Source of the DNA: Bin75 sp965200435
GTDB taxonomy: Bacteria; Nitrospirota; Nitrospiria; Nitrospirales; UBA8639
Length of the DNA: 64,000 nt
Direction: 5' to 3'
NCBI GenBank assembly: GCA_965200435.1
Contig: OZ241337.1
Location: 1,922,001 to 1,986,000 of the forward strand
The notes under the pieces were generated by a model, which searched no databases, was not told where the DNA came from, and saw nothing but the letters and a program-made list of their open reading frames with translations. The translations under genes and the position numbers were made by a program. Of the stretch, positions 51,628 to 60,719 are shown one piece after another (position 1 is the stretch's first letter; each line of letters begins with the position of its first letter).

Positions 51628-52641
51628 ATGTCCAGTTGGTATCGCCCGGACCCTTTAACCCGAGACTTGATTCATCTGATCAATGCCCGCCGGCACGATC
51701 ACGGTGATTCCGAACTCGCCATCGAAGTTCTGCAAGCATTGCTCGAACAAGACCGTGAGCATGACGTGCTCACCGTGCTGGCGGCGTTGGATGAAGAGAT
51801 GGCCGAGTGGTTGTTTGACCTGCTGGCGGAAGCCGCGTGCTCGGTGTTGATCGAGAGCGATCATGGCGACGACCCGGCGTATGCTATTTTGGGTGCGATG
51901 GAGTTGCCCTTGCAGGCGAACTTGGCCGCACCCTTGGGCTTGAAGATTCATCCCCAAAAAACCGCGGAACTGTTGCGGGAATGTTTGCACGTTCCTTCGG
52001 GTACCGTGGTAACGGTCGAACCGCGATTGCTGACGGACACAACGCTGGATTTTATAACCCTTCAGCAGCTCCATGAACATTTGTCGTGTATGGCCGGTTC
52101 GCAGCGCCGGCAGCCCATTACCGCTCGTCTGCATCCACCCGTCGAATCAACGGCCTTTTTGCTGTTTGAATTAATCGGTGCGAAAGATTCGTCCCTTCCG
52201 GAGACCCTCCCCGACAAGGAACGGGAGACTTTGTTGCAGGGACTGATGGCGCAATGCCCTGAAATTGCTCTGGCGCCGAACATGTTGGAGGTGCCGGTGT
52301 ATGCCGCGTATGGCATGTTTGATGCACAGAACGCGGTGAGGCTGCATCGACTGGCCGATGAAACGGCAGCGGTCTGGCATGATCTCGACCCTCCGGTCAG
52401 GAGTCGAGCCATCGTGCATTTACACACGCAATGCGGGAATGGGGTCTATATGCCCGTCTGGACGGACTTGTTTGATCCTGATTTGCCGGAAGCCCACGGT
52501 CCGATCTGGACCTCACCGGATGTCTGGGTCTTTACGGCTGACCTGCCGATTGAATGGCCCGGGGAAATGCTGACGAACCGGTTGTTGGCCGAGGGCTGTA
52601 CCCGCTTTGAAAATCACATCGTCGAAGCACAGGAAAATTAA
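51628..52641 (+). CDS. Hypothetical protein
   Basis: A 337-residue soluble acidic protein beginning SSWYRPDPLTRDLIHL. It has an N-terminal helical part (DLIHLINARRHDHGDSEL; VLTVLAALDEEMAEWLFDLL), then a region with TVVTVEPRLLTDTTLDF and a C-terminus with VHLHTQCGNGVYMPVWTDLF. I do not recognise the family. Codon use matches the housekeeping genes. Flanked left by the IS palindrome and right by a repeat-filled gap; no operon partner. Confidence 0.7.
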   Translation: MSSWYRPDPLTRDLIHLINARRHDHGDSELAIEVLQALLEQDREHDVLTVLAALDEEMAEWLFDLLAEAACSVLIESDHGDDPAYAILGAMELPLQANLAAPLGLKIHPQKTAELLRECLHVPSGTVVTVEPRLLTDTTLDFITLQQLHEHLSCMAGSQRRQPITARLHPPVESTAFLLFELIGAKDSSLPETLPDKERETLLQGLMAQCPEIALAPNMLEVPVYAAYGMFDAQNAVRLHRLADETAAVWHDLDPPVRSRAIVHLHTQCGNGVYMPVWTDLFDPDLPEAHGPIWTSPDVWVFTADLPIEWPGEMLTNRLLAEGCTRFENHIVEAQEN

Positions 52642-52904
52642 CGGGTCATTGCTTCCGGGATTCAGGAATGCGCAGTCCGGCTACGTGTTTGAAGAACCCG
52701 GCCTGAAGTTGCCGGTGGCGCTCATGGTCGAAAAGACCCTCGCAAGTCCTCACCCGTTTAGCCGCCTGTAAACGCTCGCGTCTCGTGAGATACAAGGTGC
52801 GTCGGTCTGTTCACCTCGACGTCCTCCCTCGGTGGTCAATATCCAAAGTTTTTCAGGAATGCCCCAGACAATGGAGGTCGGATTAGCGCAGCGTCATCCG
52901 ACAA
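52642..52904. repeat. Spacer with A palindrome and comF-matching 20-mer
   Basis: Includes a 20-base stretch at 52771-52790 identical to 30995-31014 in the comF pseudogene, and an A palindrome at about 52876-52905 (GGTCGGATTAGCGCAGCG). No gene. Confidence 0.6.
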
Positions 52905-53105
52905 GGATCTGTGCAAGCCGGACATGGTTGACAAAAGAACCCGGACACATGGTTGACGGGGCTTGCGGGTCGTCAAGGTGATGCCACTGCCGGGCGGAGA
53001 TAACCCGGCGTGTCCGCTCATCGAAGGTTCCCAGCGGATGAAAACTGTCGTGTCCAGTCCATGTGCCCTCGCCCCGTGGCGTGAACCCCACCGGCTCCTG
53101 CGCTA
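52905..53105 (-). mobile_element. Possible IS end remnant
   Basis: Carries two close copies of a CCGGACA(CA)TGGTTGAC motif (near 52918 and 52943) and a leftward frame containing a segment such as LGTFDERTRRVISARQWHH. This looks like the 5' end of an integrase-type IS; it is cut on the right by MITE copy 4. Identity not established. Confidence 0.4.
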
Positions 53106-53247
53106 GGACCCTCTGATTTCGTGTGATAGCGGGATGCAGGGCAAGGCGTCCCGGAGCGAAACCCGAAGCGTATCAGCGAGAGAGGTGAGGGTTGAGCGAG
53201 GACACCACGTCGCCATGCGCCCGATCGTGCACTCAATCAGAGGTTCC
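53106..53247 (+). mobile_element. MITE copy 4 (142 bp)
   Basis: GGACCCTCTGATT at the left (one mismatch to the family) and AATCAGAGGTTCC at the right. CTAA follows at 53248-53251; the left flank reads GCTA, an imperfect duplication. Interior matches copy 1 closely. Confidence 0.88.
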
Positions 53248-53543
53248 CTAAGACCTCCGACGGTGTTTGGAGCCCCGATTACTAATCTCGGGGATGACAG
53301 CAGGAGAAAAGCAGCGCCATGAGCCTGCCCTCGACATCTGTTATCGGGGGATGGCTCGGCCACGGAAGACGGAAAGAGCCCTCACCCCAAATCCGCTCCC
53401 TGAGGGTGAGGGGGGCGAGCTTTGTCGGATTACGCTGTGCTTATCCGACCTGCAATGATTCTGGTGGTGGGCTTGGTGTTCAGATGATGGGAACGCTGTG
53501 AGTTTTGTTTGACGCGGGCACGGCAATGAGGGAAGGGATGTTA
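53248..53543. repeat. Repeat mosaic right of MITE 4
   Basis: D-type hairpins at about 53275 and 53325-53350 (CGACATCTGTTATCGGGGG), a CCCTCACCCC-type segment near 53380-53410, and an A-like palindrome at about 53420-53450. No gene. Confidence 0.65.
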
Positions 53544-55361
53544 TCACCGGGAACCTAAAGTCCGGTCCAGGTTAAACGCGGCACTGATTAACGCCAAGTG
53601 GGTAAACGCTTGGGGGAAATTTCCGAGGCCTTCGCCGTGACAGCCCGTCTCCTCGGCATAAAGTCCGACGTGATTGGCATAGCCCAGCATTTGCTCGAAC
53701 ATGAGTCTGGCCTCGTCGATCCGGCCCGCGCGGGTGAGCGCTTCAACTAACCAAAACGTACAAATATTAAAGGTGCCTTCTTCGCCGCGAAGTCCGTCCT
53801 TTGTTTCGTTGAAGTTATACCGGTACACCAGGGCATTGGCGACCAGGCCCCCTTGCTCCGGATATTGGCTGGTCGCTGCCAGGGTCTTGAGCATTCGGGG
53901 ATCGGTCGGGGCGACAAAAAAGACCAACGGCATCATGAGGTTCGCCGCGTCCAGGACGTCGCTGCCGTACCGCTGAACGAAGGCTTCTCTGGTTTCACTC
54001 CATCCTTTGGCCATAATTTCTTCGTAGATGGTATCGCGAACCTTCAGCCATCGGTCGCGATCTGTCGGAAACGAGCGTCTGTTGGCGAGGCGCAAGCCCC
54101 GGTCGATGGCGACCCAGCACATGAGTTTCGAGTACAGGAAATGTTGCTGACTGCCCCGGACTTCCCAAATCCCTTCATCCGGACGCATCCAGTTGTCACA
54201 CACCCAATTCACCAGCTGGCGTAAATGGCTCCAGAGATCGTAAGAAATGGGGGTACCGTATTTATTATAGATATACACCGAATCCAGTAATTCGCCGTAA
54301 ATATCCAATTGGAGTTGAGTATAGGCGCCGTTTCCGATGCGGACGGGGCGGGAGCCCTTATACCCGTCGAGATGAGACAGAGTTTCTTCAACTAATTCAT
54401 GCCGGCCGTCGATGCCATACACGACTTGCAACGAACCGTCGGGCTTGAGTTCATGGCAGCGTGCTTCGAGCCAGTGCATAAATTTTTCAGCCTCTTCCGT
54501 AAACCCGATGCGCAAAAGGGCATAGATGGTAAAGGCCGCATCCCGGATCCACGCGTACCGATAATCCCAATTACGTTCTCCCCCGATGTCCTCCGGAAGG
54601 CTGCATGTGGGAGCTGCGACGATCGCTCCTGTCGGTTCAAAGGTCAGCAGCTTGAGAGTCAAGGCTGAGCGTTGCACCATTTCGCGCCATCGACCACGGT
54701 AGGTACACTGGGAAAGCCATTGTCGCCAGTAGACCACGGTCTGGCGGAAGAGTTTCTCGGCTTGATCTTCGGGGATGGCTCGGCCACTGGCATTGATCCG
54801 CTCAACTTGTTGAAGGGAAAATGTCAATTCGCGGCCTTCCTGTATTGTAAAGTCAGCGACGACGCCGTTGCCTTCCCGTTGTAAAGGAATGGTCGATCCC
54901 AACCACAAATTCAGTCCAGGGGCTTCGAAATAGGCACCGTCGGCGGTCAGGGTTGTCGTGTGGGCGTCTCGAGCGTAGTTGAAGGCGGGGAAACATTCCA
55001 AGCGAAACGTCACATTGCCGCGAATCGCCTGAACACGCCGAATGATTCCATGATAGCCAGACTCAAGGACTTGAAGATCGACCGGCATGAAGTCGACGAC
55101 TTGTCCCACGCCCTGACTGGAAAGAAACCGCGTGACGAGAATGTTCGTGTCCGGCCAGTAGTACTGTTTGCACGTGACCTCATCTCCCTGGGATGCAATT
55201 TTACACCACCCGCCTTTGCGATCATCCAGGATGGCGCCGAACACGCTGGGAGAATCGAAGTGTGGGAAACAGAACCAGTCGATCGAACCGTTCACGCCGA
55301 TCAAGGCGCTGGTTCGCATGTTGCCGATCAGTCCGTATTCTTCAATTGGCAGGTAGGGCAT
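53544..55361 (-). CDS. Glycoside hydrolase family 15 protein
   Basis: A 605-residue protein. An N-terminal beta-rich domain (YLPIEEYGLIGNMRTSALIG, SIDWFCFPHFDSPSVFG) leads to the (alpha/alpha)6 barrel. GGERNWDYRYAWIRDAAF (about residue 263) carries the general acid/substrate site, and GEEGTFNICTFWLVEAL (about 523) the second Glu. Family members are glucoamylase-, trehalase- or dextran-type hydrolases; the start GLIGN...SIDWFC is shared with trehalase-like members. No signal peptide, so it is cytoplasmic, possibly in glycogen or trehalose turnover. Confidence 0.9.
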   Translation of the reverse strand: MPYLPIEEYGLIGNMRTSALIGVNGSIDWFCFPHFDSPSVFGAILDDRKGGWCKIASQGDEVTCKQYYWPDTNILVTRFLSSQGVGQVVDFMPVDLQVLESGYHGIIRRVQAIRGNVTFRLECFPAFNYARDAHTTTLTADGAYFEAPGLNLWLGSTIPLQREGNGVVADFTIQEGRELTFSLQQVERINASGRAIPEDQAEKLFRQTVVYWRQWLSQCTYRGRWREMVQRSALTLKLLTFEPTGAIVAAPTCSLPEDIGGERNWDYRYAWIRDAAFTIYALLRIGFTEEAEKFMHWLEARCHELKPDGSLQVVYGIDGRHELVEETLSHLDGYKGSRPVRIGNGAYTQLQLDIYGELLDSVYIYNKYGTPISYDLWSHLRQLVNWVCDNWMRPDEGIWEVRGSQQHFLYSKLMCWVAIDRGLRLANRRSFPTDRDRWLKVRDTIYEEIMAKGWSETREAFVQRYGSDVLDAANLMMPLVFFVAPTDPRMLKTLAATSQYPEQGGLVANALVYRYNFNETKDGLRGEEGTFNICTFWLVEALTRAGRIDEARLMFEQMLGYANHVGLYAEETGCHGEGLGNFPQAFTHLALISAAFNLDRTLGSR

Positions 55362-55694
55362 AGGCGGCTCCTCGCTGAGATTTCCCTGATGACTCGTCTG
55401 CTCCGCTGCTCCGGCTATCGATTATTCTCCCGACTTGGGAAAATCACGGCTATGTTGGGAGCAGGTCTACCTAAGATGCGAACGGGCAGTCAAGCAAAAA
55501 ATCAGAAACGATCCCATAGGAGGGGTAAGACGGCCTCCAGGATCAAAGTCCGGAAATTGTCCCACTTTCTCCCGATTTTGACAATGTCGGGTTACGCCGT
55601 GCGGCTAACCTGACCTACGGCATGGCTTTTCACCGTTGCTTGTTTCATTTATACTATTTTTCCCCTACGAGCACGTCTGCCGGAGAAGTGAAGG
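55362..55694. repeat. Intergenic region with one A palindrome
   Basis: A palindrome at about 55586-55622 (GTCGGGTTACGCCGTGCGG...). The remainder shows no gene; the promoters of the flanking divergent genes should lie here but are not obvious. Confidence 0.55.
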
Positions 55695-56990
55695 ATGGCT
55701 AAGAACACCCGGAAGCCAACGTCCGATGAGCAGGAGCCGGAAGGCCCTGCCGTCGACTGCGAGATCGCTACGCGGTGCAAAGAACCACCGACTCGTCGAG
55801 CCTTTTTGGCCGGCGCCACGTCGATGTTGGGGACGGCCGCGGCGCACGTCTTGCTGGCGCCGTTTCTAGTACGCGCGGCAGACGCTTCCAGCGATCCCAG
55901 CCGGGTGCCTGGGACTCCGGCAACGGCTTATGGCCGGCGCTCACCCTTCGAACGTGCCACGCGGTTAGCCAAGCCACAGCGATCGAGAACGCCATTACAG
56001 GACTTGCACGGCATCATCACCCCGTCGGCTCTGCATTTTGAACGCCATCATAACGGCGTGCCGATGATCGATCCTGCGCGGCACCGGCTTCTGGTGCATG
56101 GTCTGGTGAAACGGCCGTTGCTTTTTACTGTCGATGAGTTGAAACGGTTTCCCGCAACCTCACGGATTGTCTTTGTCGAGTGCTCGGGAAACAGCGGAAA
56201 AGAATGGAAGGGGCCGGGGAGTAAGACCGTCCAAGAGAGCCATGGCTTGACCAGCACCAGTGAGTGGACGGGCGTTCGACTGTCCACGGTCCTGACGGAG
56301 GCGAGTCTCACGTCCGGGGCAACCTGGGTGTTGGCCGAGGGTAGTGATGCCGCCGTTATGACGCGGAGTCTCCCGTTGGATCAGGTTCTTGATGAAGCTC
56401 TGTTGTGTTATGCCCAAAACGGGGAACCGCTTCGTCCGGAGCAAGGGTATCCCCTGCGTTTGTTGGTGCCTGGCTTTGAGGGCAACGTGTGCATTAAATG
56501 GTTGCGACGCTTGAAACTGGTGTCTGCACCAGTGATGACTCGCGAAGAAACGTCGAAATATAGCGATTTGATGCCGGATGGAACCGCGCGTCAATTCACC
56601 TTTGACATGGAAGCAAAGTCGGTGATTACGGCGCCGTCCGGCGGGCAACGGATAAAGAAGCCGGGCTTTGTTGAAATCAGGGGGTTGGCGTGGAGCGGAC
56701 GTGGCCGGGTCGAAAAAGTGGACGTGAGCGTGGATGGGGGAAACAGTTGGCGAACGGCAAGGTTACAGGCCCCTGTTCTGCCGAAATGCCATACCAGATT
56801 TTGTCTCAATTGGTGGTGGGACGGCCGGGAAGCCATTCTTCAAAGTCGCTGTACCGATGAAACCGGATACCGGCAACCGACGCGTCAAGAATTGGTCAGT
56901 GTCCGAGGCACCAATTCGTACTACCATTACAATGCTATCCAGAGATGGAAGATCGACGAAGAGGGGAACGTGCAGAATGTCCAGGCCTGA
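55695..56990 (+). CDS. SoxC-like sulfite dehydrogenase molybdopterin subunit
   Basis: A 431-residue molybdoenzyme of the sulfite-oxidase family. A twin-arginine-type signal (TRRAFLAGATSMLGTAAA) directs export. IVFVECSGNSGKE supplies the Cys ligand of molybdenum, GVRLSTVLTEA and VPGFEGNVCIKWLRRLKL follow, and a C-terminal dimerisation domain includes VDVSVDGGNSWRTARL. The next gene, 33 bases on, encodes a cytochrome c with a SoxD-like N-terminus, so the pair recalls SoxCD. Other sox genes are absent, so it may act as a sulfite:cytochrome c oxidoreductase. Confidence 0.87.
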   Translation: MAKNTRKPTSDEQEPEGPAVDCEIATRCKEPPTRRAFLAGATSMLGTAAAHVLLAPFLVRAADASSDPSRVPGTPATAYGRRSPFERATRLAKPQRSRTPLQDLHGIITPSALHFERHHNGVPMIDPARHRLLVHGLVKRPLLFTVDELKRFPATSRIVFVECSGNSGKEWKGPGSKTVQESHGLTSTSEWTGVRLSTVLTEASLTSGATWVLAEGSDAAVMTRSLPLDQVLDEALLCYAQNGEPLRPEQGYPLRLLVPGFEGNVCIKWLRRLKLVSAPVMTREETSKYSDLMPDGTARQFTFDMEAKSVITAPSGGQRIKKPGFVEIRGLAWSGRGRVEKVDVSVDGGNSWRTARLQAPVLPKCHTRFCLNWWWDGREAILQSRCTDETGYRQPTRQELVSVRGTNSYYHYNAIQRWKIDEEGNVQNVQA

Positions 56991-57023
56991 GGGCGTCACG
57001 ATCAAAAAAAGGTGGTCAGACGA

Positions 57024-58997
57024 ATGATGGTTCTCCGGCAACTCGGAGTGTTGCTTTTGCCGTTCGTCATGGTGGTGAGTAGTCCGGTTGATTTGTGGGG
57101 AGCATCGGAAAGCGGTCCCTTTTCTCTTGGACGTGTCGCGACTCCGGAGGAAATTCAGGACTGGGATATCGATGTGGCGCCGGACGGCGAAGGGTTGCCG
57201 GCTGGCAGGGGGACGGTGAAGGAGGGGGCGGTCGTGTATGCCGAGCGCTGTGCAAGTTGTCATGGTGCGACCGGCGTGGAGGGTCCCGGCCCGAAGTTGA
57301 TTGGCGGACAAGGGACGCTTGCAAGTGAGCAGCCCGTGAAAACGGTCGGCAGTTATTGGCCCTATGCTACAACCGTGTTCGATTATATTTATCGGGCGAT
57401 GCCGTTTGTTGCACCGCAGTCCCTGACGCCCGACCAAGTGTATGCCGTAACGGCCTGGATTCTGTTTCAAAACGGACTGATGGAGCAAGACGCCGTGCTC
57501 GACCGGGAGACGCTGCCCGCGGTTCGGATGTCGCATCGCCACGGATTTGTTCCCGACCCTCGTCCCGACGTGAACCGACCTGGTTCTCACACAACCACCG
57601 CTTCCCCACTGGGTGAGATTGTGTTCCCCACCTCGGGTTCCCCGGAAGCCCAACGGCCGTTTCTTCGGGGGGTGTTGTTGCTGCACAATTTTGAATACGA
57701 TGACGCACAAGTGGCTTTTCAACGAGCTCAGCAACTCGATCCTGATTTTGCGATGGCCTACTGGGGAGAAGCTATGACGATGACCCACCCTCTGTGGAGG
57801 GAGCAGGACGTCCGGCAGGCCGTGAAGGTGTTACGACGACTGGCCCCCACGCCAAGCCAGCGAATGACTGCGGCTCCAACCAAGCGCGAACAAGGCTATC
57901 TGCGAGCAGTCGAGGCGTTGTATGGGGAGGGCGACAAGCCACGGCGCGACCAGGCCTACATGGCTGCGATGCGGATCCTGTCCCGACAATTCCCTGACGA
58001 TGATAACGCCCAGGTCTTGTATGCGCTGTCCATGTTGGGTTCTGCGCAGGGGAAACGAGAGGAAAGACTCTATCTGGGTGCTGCGGCCATTGCCCAAACC
58101 GTTTTTGAAAGAAGTCCACGCCATCCCGGCGCCGTGCATTATCTGATTCACGCGATGGATGATCCGGTCCATGCCCACAAAGCCTTGAAAGCGGCGCGTG
58201 TCTACGCCGATCTTGCCCCGGCGGCTCCTCATGCCCAGCACATGCCATCGCATATTTTTATGGCGTTAGGCCTGTGGGAGGATGTCATCCAAGCGAATCA
58301 AAAGAGTTGGACGGCCAGTGAGCAACGACGCAGCCGCAAGGGGTTGAGCGTGGCGGAGCGTGCGTATCACGTGGCCCATTGGTTGATGTATGCGTTGCTC
58401 CAACTGGGCCAAGTCGAAGAAGCCAAGTCTTTGCTTCGCATGGTTGAAGAGGATGCCGAGCGGGTGAAGTCTCCGGCTGTCGAGCGGTACCGGGCGGCCA
58501 TGCGTGCCACGTATATCATTGAGACCGGGGAGTGGGACGTAACGGGGTTTGATCGTGCTCGATCTGTCTTGCGGCCTTCCGCGATGATGAGTGAGTTGTT
58601 TGCCATCGGGCTGAGTGCATTCAAAACCGGACAGCGGGAAGTGGCCGACCGGGTGTTGGATCAGTTCCGCCGGCAAGGAGATCGCGCAGAGGGACCGAGG
58701 ACGCATGAACGACCGATGAAGGTGATGGAGCACCAACTGTCCGCTATGAAGTTACAGGTGGAAGGAAACGTTGACGAGGGGCTTGCGCTTTTACAGGAAA
58801 CGGCCTCTTTGGAGGATGCCCTTCCTTTCGCCGCCGGTCCGGTGTTCCCCGTCAAGCCTACGCATGAGTTACTCGGTGAGATGCTTCTGAGCCTGGGGCA
58901 ACGGGACGAAGCCCGGCGCCAGTTTGCCTTGGCCTTGGAACGTGCGCTCAACAGAACATTGTCGCTTGCAGGATTGACGCGGACGACGTCTCATTGA
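57024..58997 (+). CDS. Cytochrome c domain fused to TPR-like repeat domain
   Basis: A 657-residue exported protein. ATG 57024 follows AAAGGTGG by nine bases and starts a signal peptide. Residues 30-150 form a SoxD-like class I cytochrome c: CASCH at 76-80 and an axial Met in YRAMPF at about 126. Residues 210-650 are a TPR-type array (FLRGVLLLHNFEYDDAQVAF, FAMAYWGEAMTMTHPLW, HPGAVHYLIHAMDDPVHA, AQHMPSHIFMALGLWEDV), rich in His and aromatic residues. Such TPR proteins normally stand alone. It pairs with the SoxC-like gene upstream; the TPR part may dock a partner. Confidence 0.85.
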   Translation: MMVLRQLGVLLLPFVMVVSSPVDLWGASESGPFSLGRVATPEEIQDWDIDVAPDGEGLPAGRGTVKEGAVVYAERCASCHGATGVEGPGPKLIGGQGTLASEQPVKTVGSYWPYATTVFDYIYRAMPFVAPQSLTPDQVYAVTAWILFQNGLMEQDAVLDRETLPAVRMSHRHGFVPDPRPDVNRPGSHTTTASPLGEIVFPTSGSPEAQRPFLRGVLLLHNFEYDDAQVAFQRAQQLDPDFAMAYWGEAMTMTHPLWREQDVRQAVKVLRRLAPTPSQRMTAAPTKREQGYLRAVEALYGEGDKPRRDQAYMAAMRILSRQFPDDDNAQVLYALSMLGSAQGKREERLYLGAAAIAQTVFERSPRHPGAVHYLIHAMDDPVHAHKALKAARVYADLAPAAPHAQHMPSHIFMALGLWEDVIQANQKSWTASEQRRSRKGLSVAERAYHVAHWLMYALLQLGQVEEAKSLLRMVEEDAERVKSPAVERYRAAMRATYIIETGEWDVTGFDRARSVLRPSAMMSELFAIGLSAFKTGQREVADRVLDQFRRQGDRAEGPRTHERPMKVMEHQLSAMKLQVEGNVDEGLALLQETASLEDALPFAAGPVFPVKPTHELLGEMLLSLGQRDEARRQFALALERALNRTLSLAGLTRTTSH

Positions 58998-59047
58998 ATG
59001 GTTGTGTGAAGACAGAACCAGGGTGAGACCCGACGAATTGTTTGTTG

Positions 59048-59161
59048 ATGCCGGGCCAGGTGTCCCGGAGCGAAACCCGAAGCGTATTAGAGAGAGAGGT
59101 GAGGGTTGAGCGAGGACACCACGCCGCCATGCGCCCGATCGTGCACGAAATCAGAGGTTCC
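59048..59161 (+). mobile_element. MITE copy 5, left end missing
   Basis: Matches the right 114 bases of the family and ends AATCAGAGGTTCC at 59161, but the left terminus is lost. The base after the end is not a CTAA duplication (CTCA). The preceding 58998-59047 is unique. Confidence 0.85.
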
Positions 59162-59450
59162 CTCATCCGACCTACGGTTTCTTGCCAGGAGAAAAAAGCG
59201 CCATAAGCTTGCTTTCGACATCTGTCATCGGGGGATGGCGCGGCTACAAAAGAAGGGGAGGAGTGCATCTTTCATGCTGTCAACGAATGACTGAACATTG
59301 ACAATGCCTGCGTAAGCACGAATCCAGCGACTTGCTCGTCGTCTGGAAAGTACCGTTTAATGCGACTCCACGCGGGGAGATTTGTGAACGTGAGAGAGAT
59401 TGGGATTCCGTGCGAAATTCTTGCGTCGGATGAAGGGGCGATTGGTGTGC
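59162..59450. repeat. A, D and C motif mosaic
   Basis: Part of an A palindrome (CATCCGACCTACGG near 59165), a half B hairpin and D hairpin (GACATCTGTCATCGGGGG, about 59215), then a C motif at 59277-59305 (CTGTCAACGAATGACTGAAC). No gene is convincing in the rest. Confidence 0.6.
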
Positions 59451-59657
59451 TTACCTCCATCGTGAAGGGAGGGCAGGCCCTTTCTTCTTCGTGCCCCACT
59501 CGATTGCGCCATAGACGCCCAAACACACCAGAAGACCAACCAGGATCGAGGTGGTTTTTTGAGCCGACATGGTGTCATCCAAATAGCTCATGACGCTGAA
59601 AAACCCAAAACAGACACACCACGAAAACACGATTACGAACCGAAGGGTATCTTCCAT
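59451..59657 (-). CDS. Small two-helix membrane protein
   Basis: A 68-residue protein with two predicted helices (FVIVFSWCVCFGFFSVMSYL and SILVGLLVCLGVYGAIEWG) and a basic tail (KKKGPALPSRW). ATG 59657 has a start in AGGATACC-type context, not a strong ribosome-binding site. It is AT-like neither gene nor clear family; I do not recognise it. Position is between the remnant TPR end and the truncated MITE region. Confidence 0.5.
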   Translation of the reverse strand: MEDTLRFVIVFSWCVCFGFFSVMSYLDDTMSAQKTTSILVGLLVCLGVYGAIEWGTKKKGPALPSRWR

Positions 59658-59787
59658 GCCGTTGCCCTTTTCTCCATTGTGCGAGTTTTGAGATCTTCCT
59701 GCAAGTCAGTGACCATCTATCCAGAGTGGGCTGCCTTGCCTCTACCGGTTCGCCGGCGGGCTGCGTCTTCCCGGCTGCCACGTCTTG
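59658..59787 (-). other. Diverged tail after the remnant TPR end
   Basis: Leftward translation continues QDVAAGKTQPAGEPVEARQ beyond the part shared with the TPR gene. It may be the lost C-terminus of an older TPR gene; no start is available. Confidence 0.35.
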
Positions 59788-59901
59788 TGATCCTTTCTCG
59801 ATCGCGTCGATGCGGACTTCGAGGTCCTTCGCGTCTTGTTCCCGGTTGGTTTTCTTCAGCAGCGCGACGTAATTCTTGAGCATGTGGGCGACTGCCGGAT
59901 A
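59788..59901 (-). repeat. 114-bp direct repeat, left copy (TPR gene 3' end)
   Basis: Nearly identical to 62143-62256, the 3' end of the TPR lipoprotein gene, same orientation. Encodes KNYVALLKKTNREQDAKDLE. It starts just past the restriction-enzyme stop (59907). With the right copy it brackets the two R-M genes. Confidence 0.85.
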
Positions 59902-59906
59902 TGTCT

Positions 59907-60719
59907 TTATTCTGCAAGAGGCGCATCAGATCTCCGTGCCCGATAGTCTGCTAACTCTTTCTGGTCGATTTCTTCAGGGGGAAGAAGCCGGTAGTGTTTC
60001 TCAAGAGAGACGGCGATTCCGCTATGGCTTTCCTCAAATTCGAACAGGGCGATGCGCTCATCAGGCATGAACTGAGCGGCAATCGGTCTGCAGATCAAAT
60101 TGGGAAATTTGTGTCTGCACAGCGCAACGTCCTGCTCGATCTGCACCACGTTGAGTCGGTCTGTCTTGCCCTTCGCTTGGACAGGAAAAACATAGTGCGC
60201 GCCGCGTCGATCTACACCGATATAGATTTCATCTGTCTCGACTTGTCCAAGTTGTGGAATCGTGGTTCGCAAATGGCTCTGCAACGGGTAACACGTGACC
60301 CGTGTAAAGATGTCAACCAGTCGATTGTATCGCAACCTTGCAAGCAAGGCTTGTTCGTCATTCAAGGCATACATCGAGATCAGGCCAGGCGTTGCATCCG
60401 GCACTTTTGTCTCGGCCATGTGTTTTGTCGGTGCGATCTGAGCCACCCCAGTCGCCACAAAGCGGTATGTTCCACGTCCGGCTGGCCGGATAATCCACTC
60501 TTTGCCCTTGGGGGCGCGTTTGAGAATTGAAGGTGGTAACGGAATACGGTAACGAAAGCTGTAAATGACATCTCCGATGTTTTTCGGTAGCGTGATGCCT
60601 AATGTTGTGGCAGCCTCTTCTATGTCGGACCGACGAAAAAGTACTTCTTGTTCACCCTTCTTGTGAATTGACAGGAAAATGCGTTCGATGATTTGCATAT
60701 ACCGGTTAGGTTCCGCCAT
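59907..60719 (-). CDS. Putative type II restriction endonuclease
   Basis: A 270-residue protein with a helical N-terminus (MQIIERIFLSIHKKGEQEVL) and a probable PD-(D/E)xK-like core near residues 161-185: GQVETDEIYIGVD, then YVFPVQAKGK (QxK variant), followed by IEQDVALCRHKF. The basic GTYRFVATG region precedes it. It overlaps the methyltransferase by 14 bases on the same strand, so it is the R partner. The recognition sequence is not deducible. Restriction role is inferred from this gene order and the motif. Confidence 0.72.
   Translation of the reverse strand: MAEPNRYMQIIERIFLSIHKKGEQEVLFRRSDIEEAATTLGITLPKNIGDVIYSFRYRIPLPPSILKRAPKGKEWIIRPAGRGTYRFVATGVAQIAPTKHMAETKVPDATPGLISMYALNDEQALLARLRYNRLVDIFTRVTCYPLQSHLRTTIPQLGQVETDEIYIGVDRRGAHYVFPVQAKGKTDRLNVVQIEQDVALCRHKFPNLICRPIAAQFMPDERIALFEFEESHSGIAVSLEKHYRLLPPEEIDQKELADYRARRSDAPLAE

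Noticed and set aside
57012..57023. GTG 57012 as start of the cytochrome-TPR gene
   Set aside because: ATG 57024 has a better spaced AAAGGTGG and starts a standard signal peptide.
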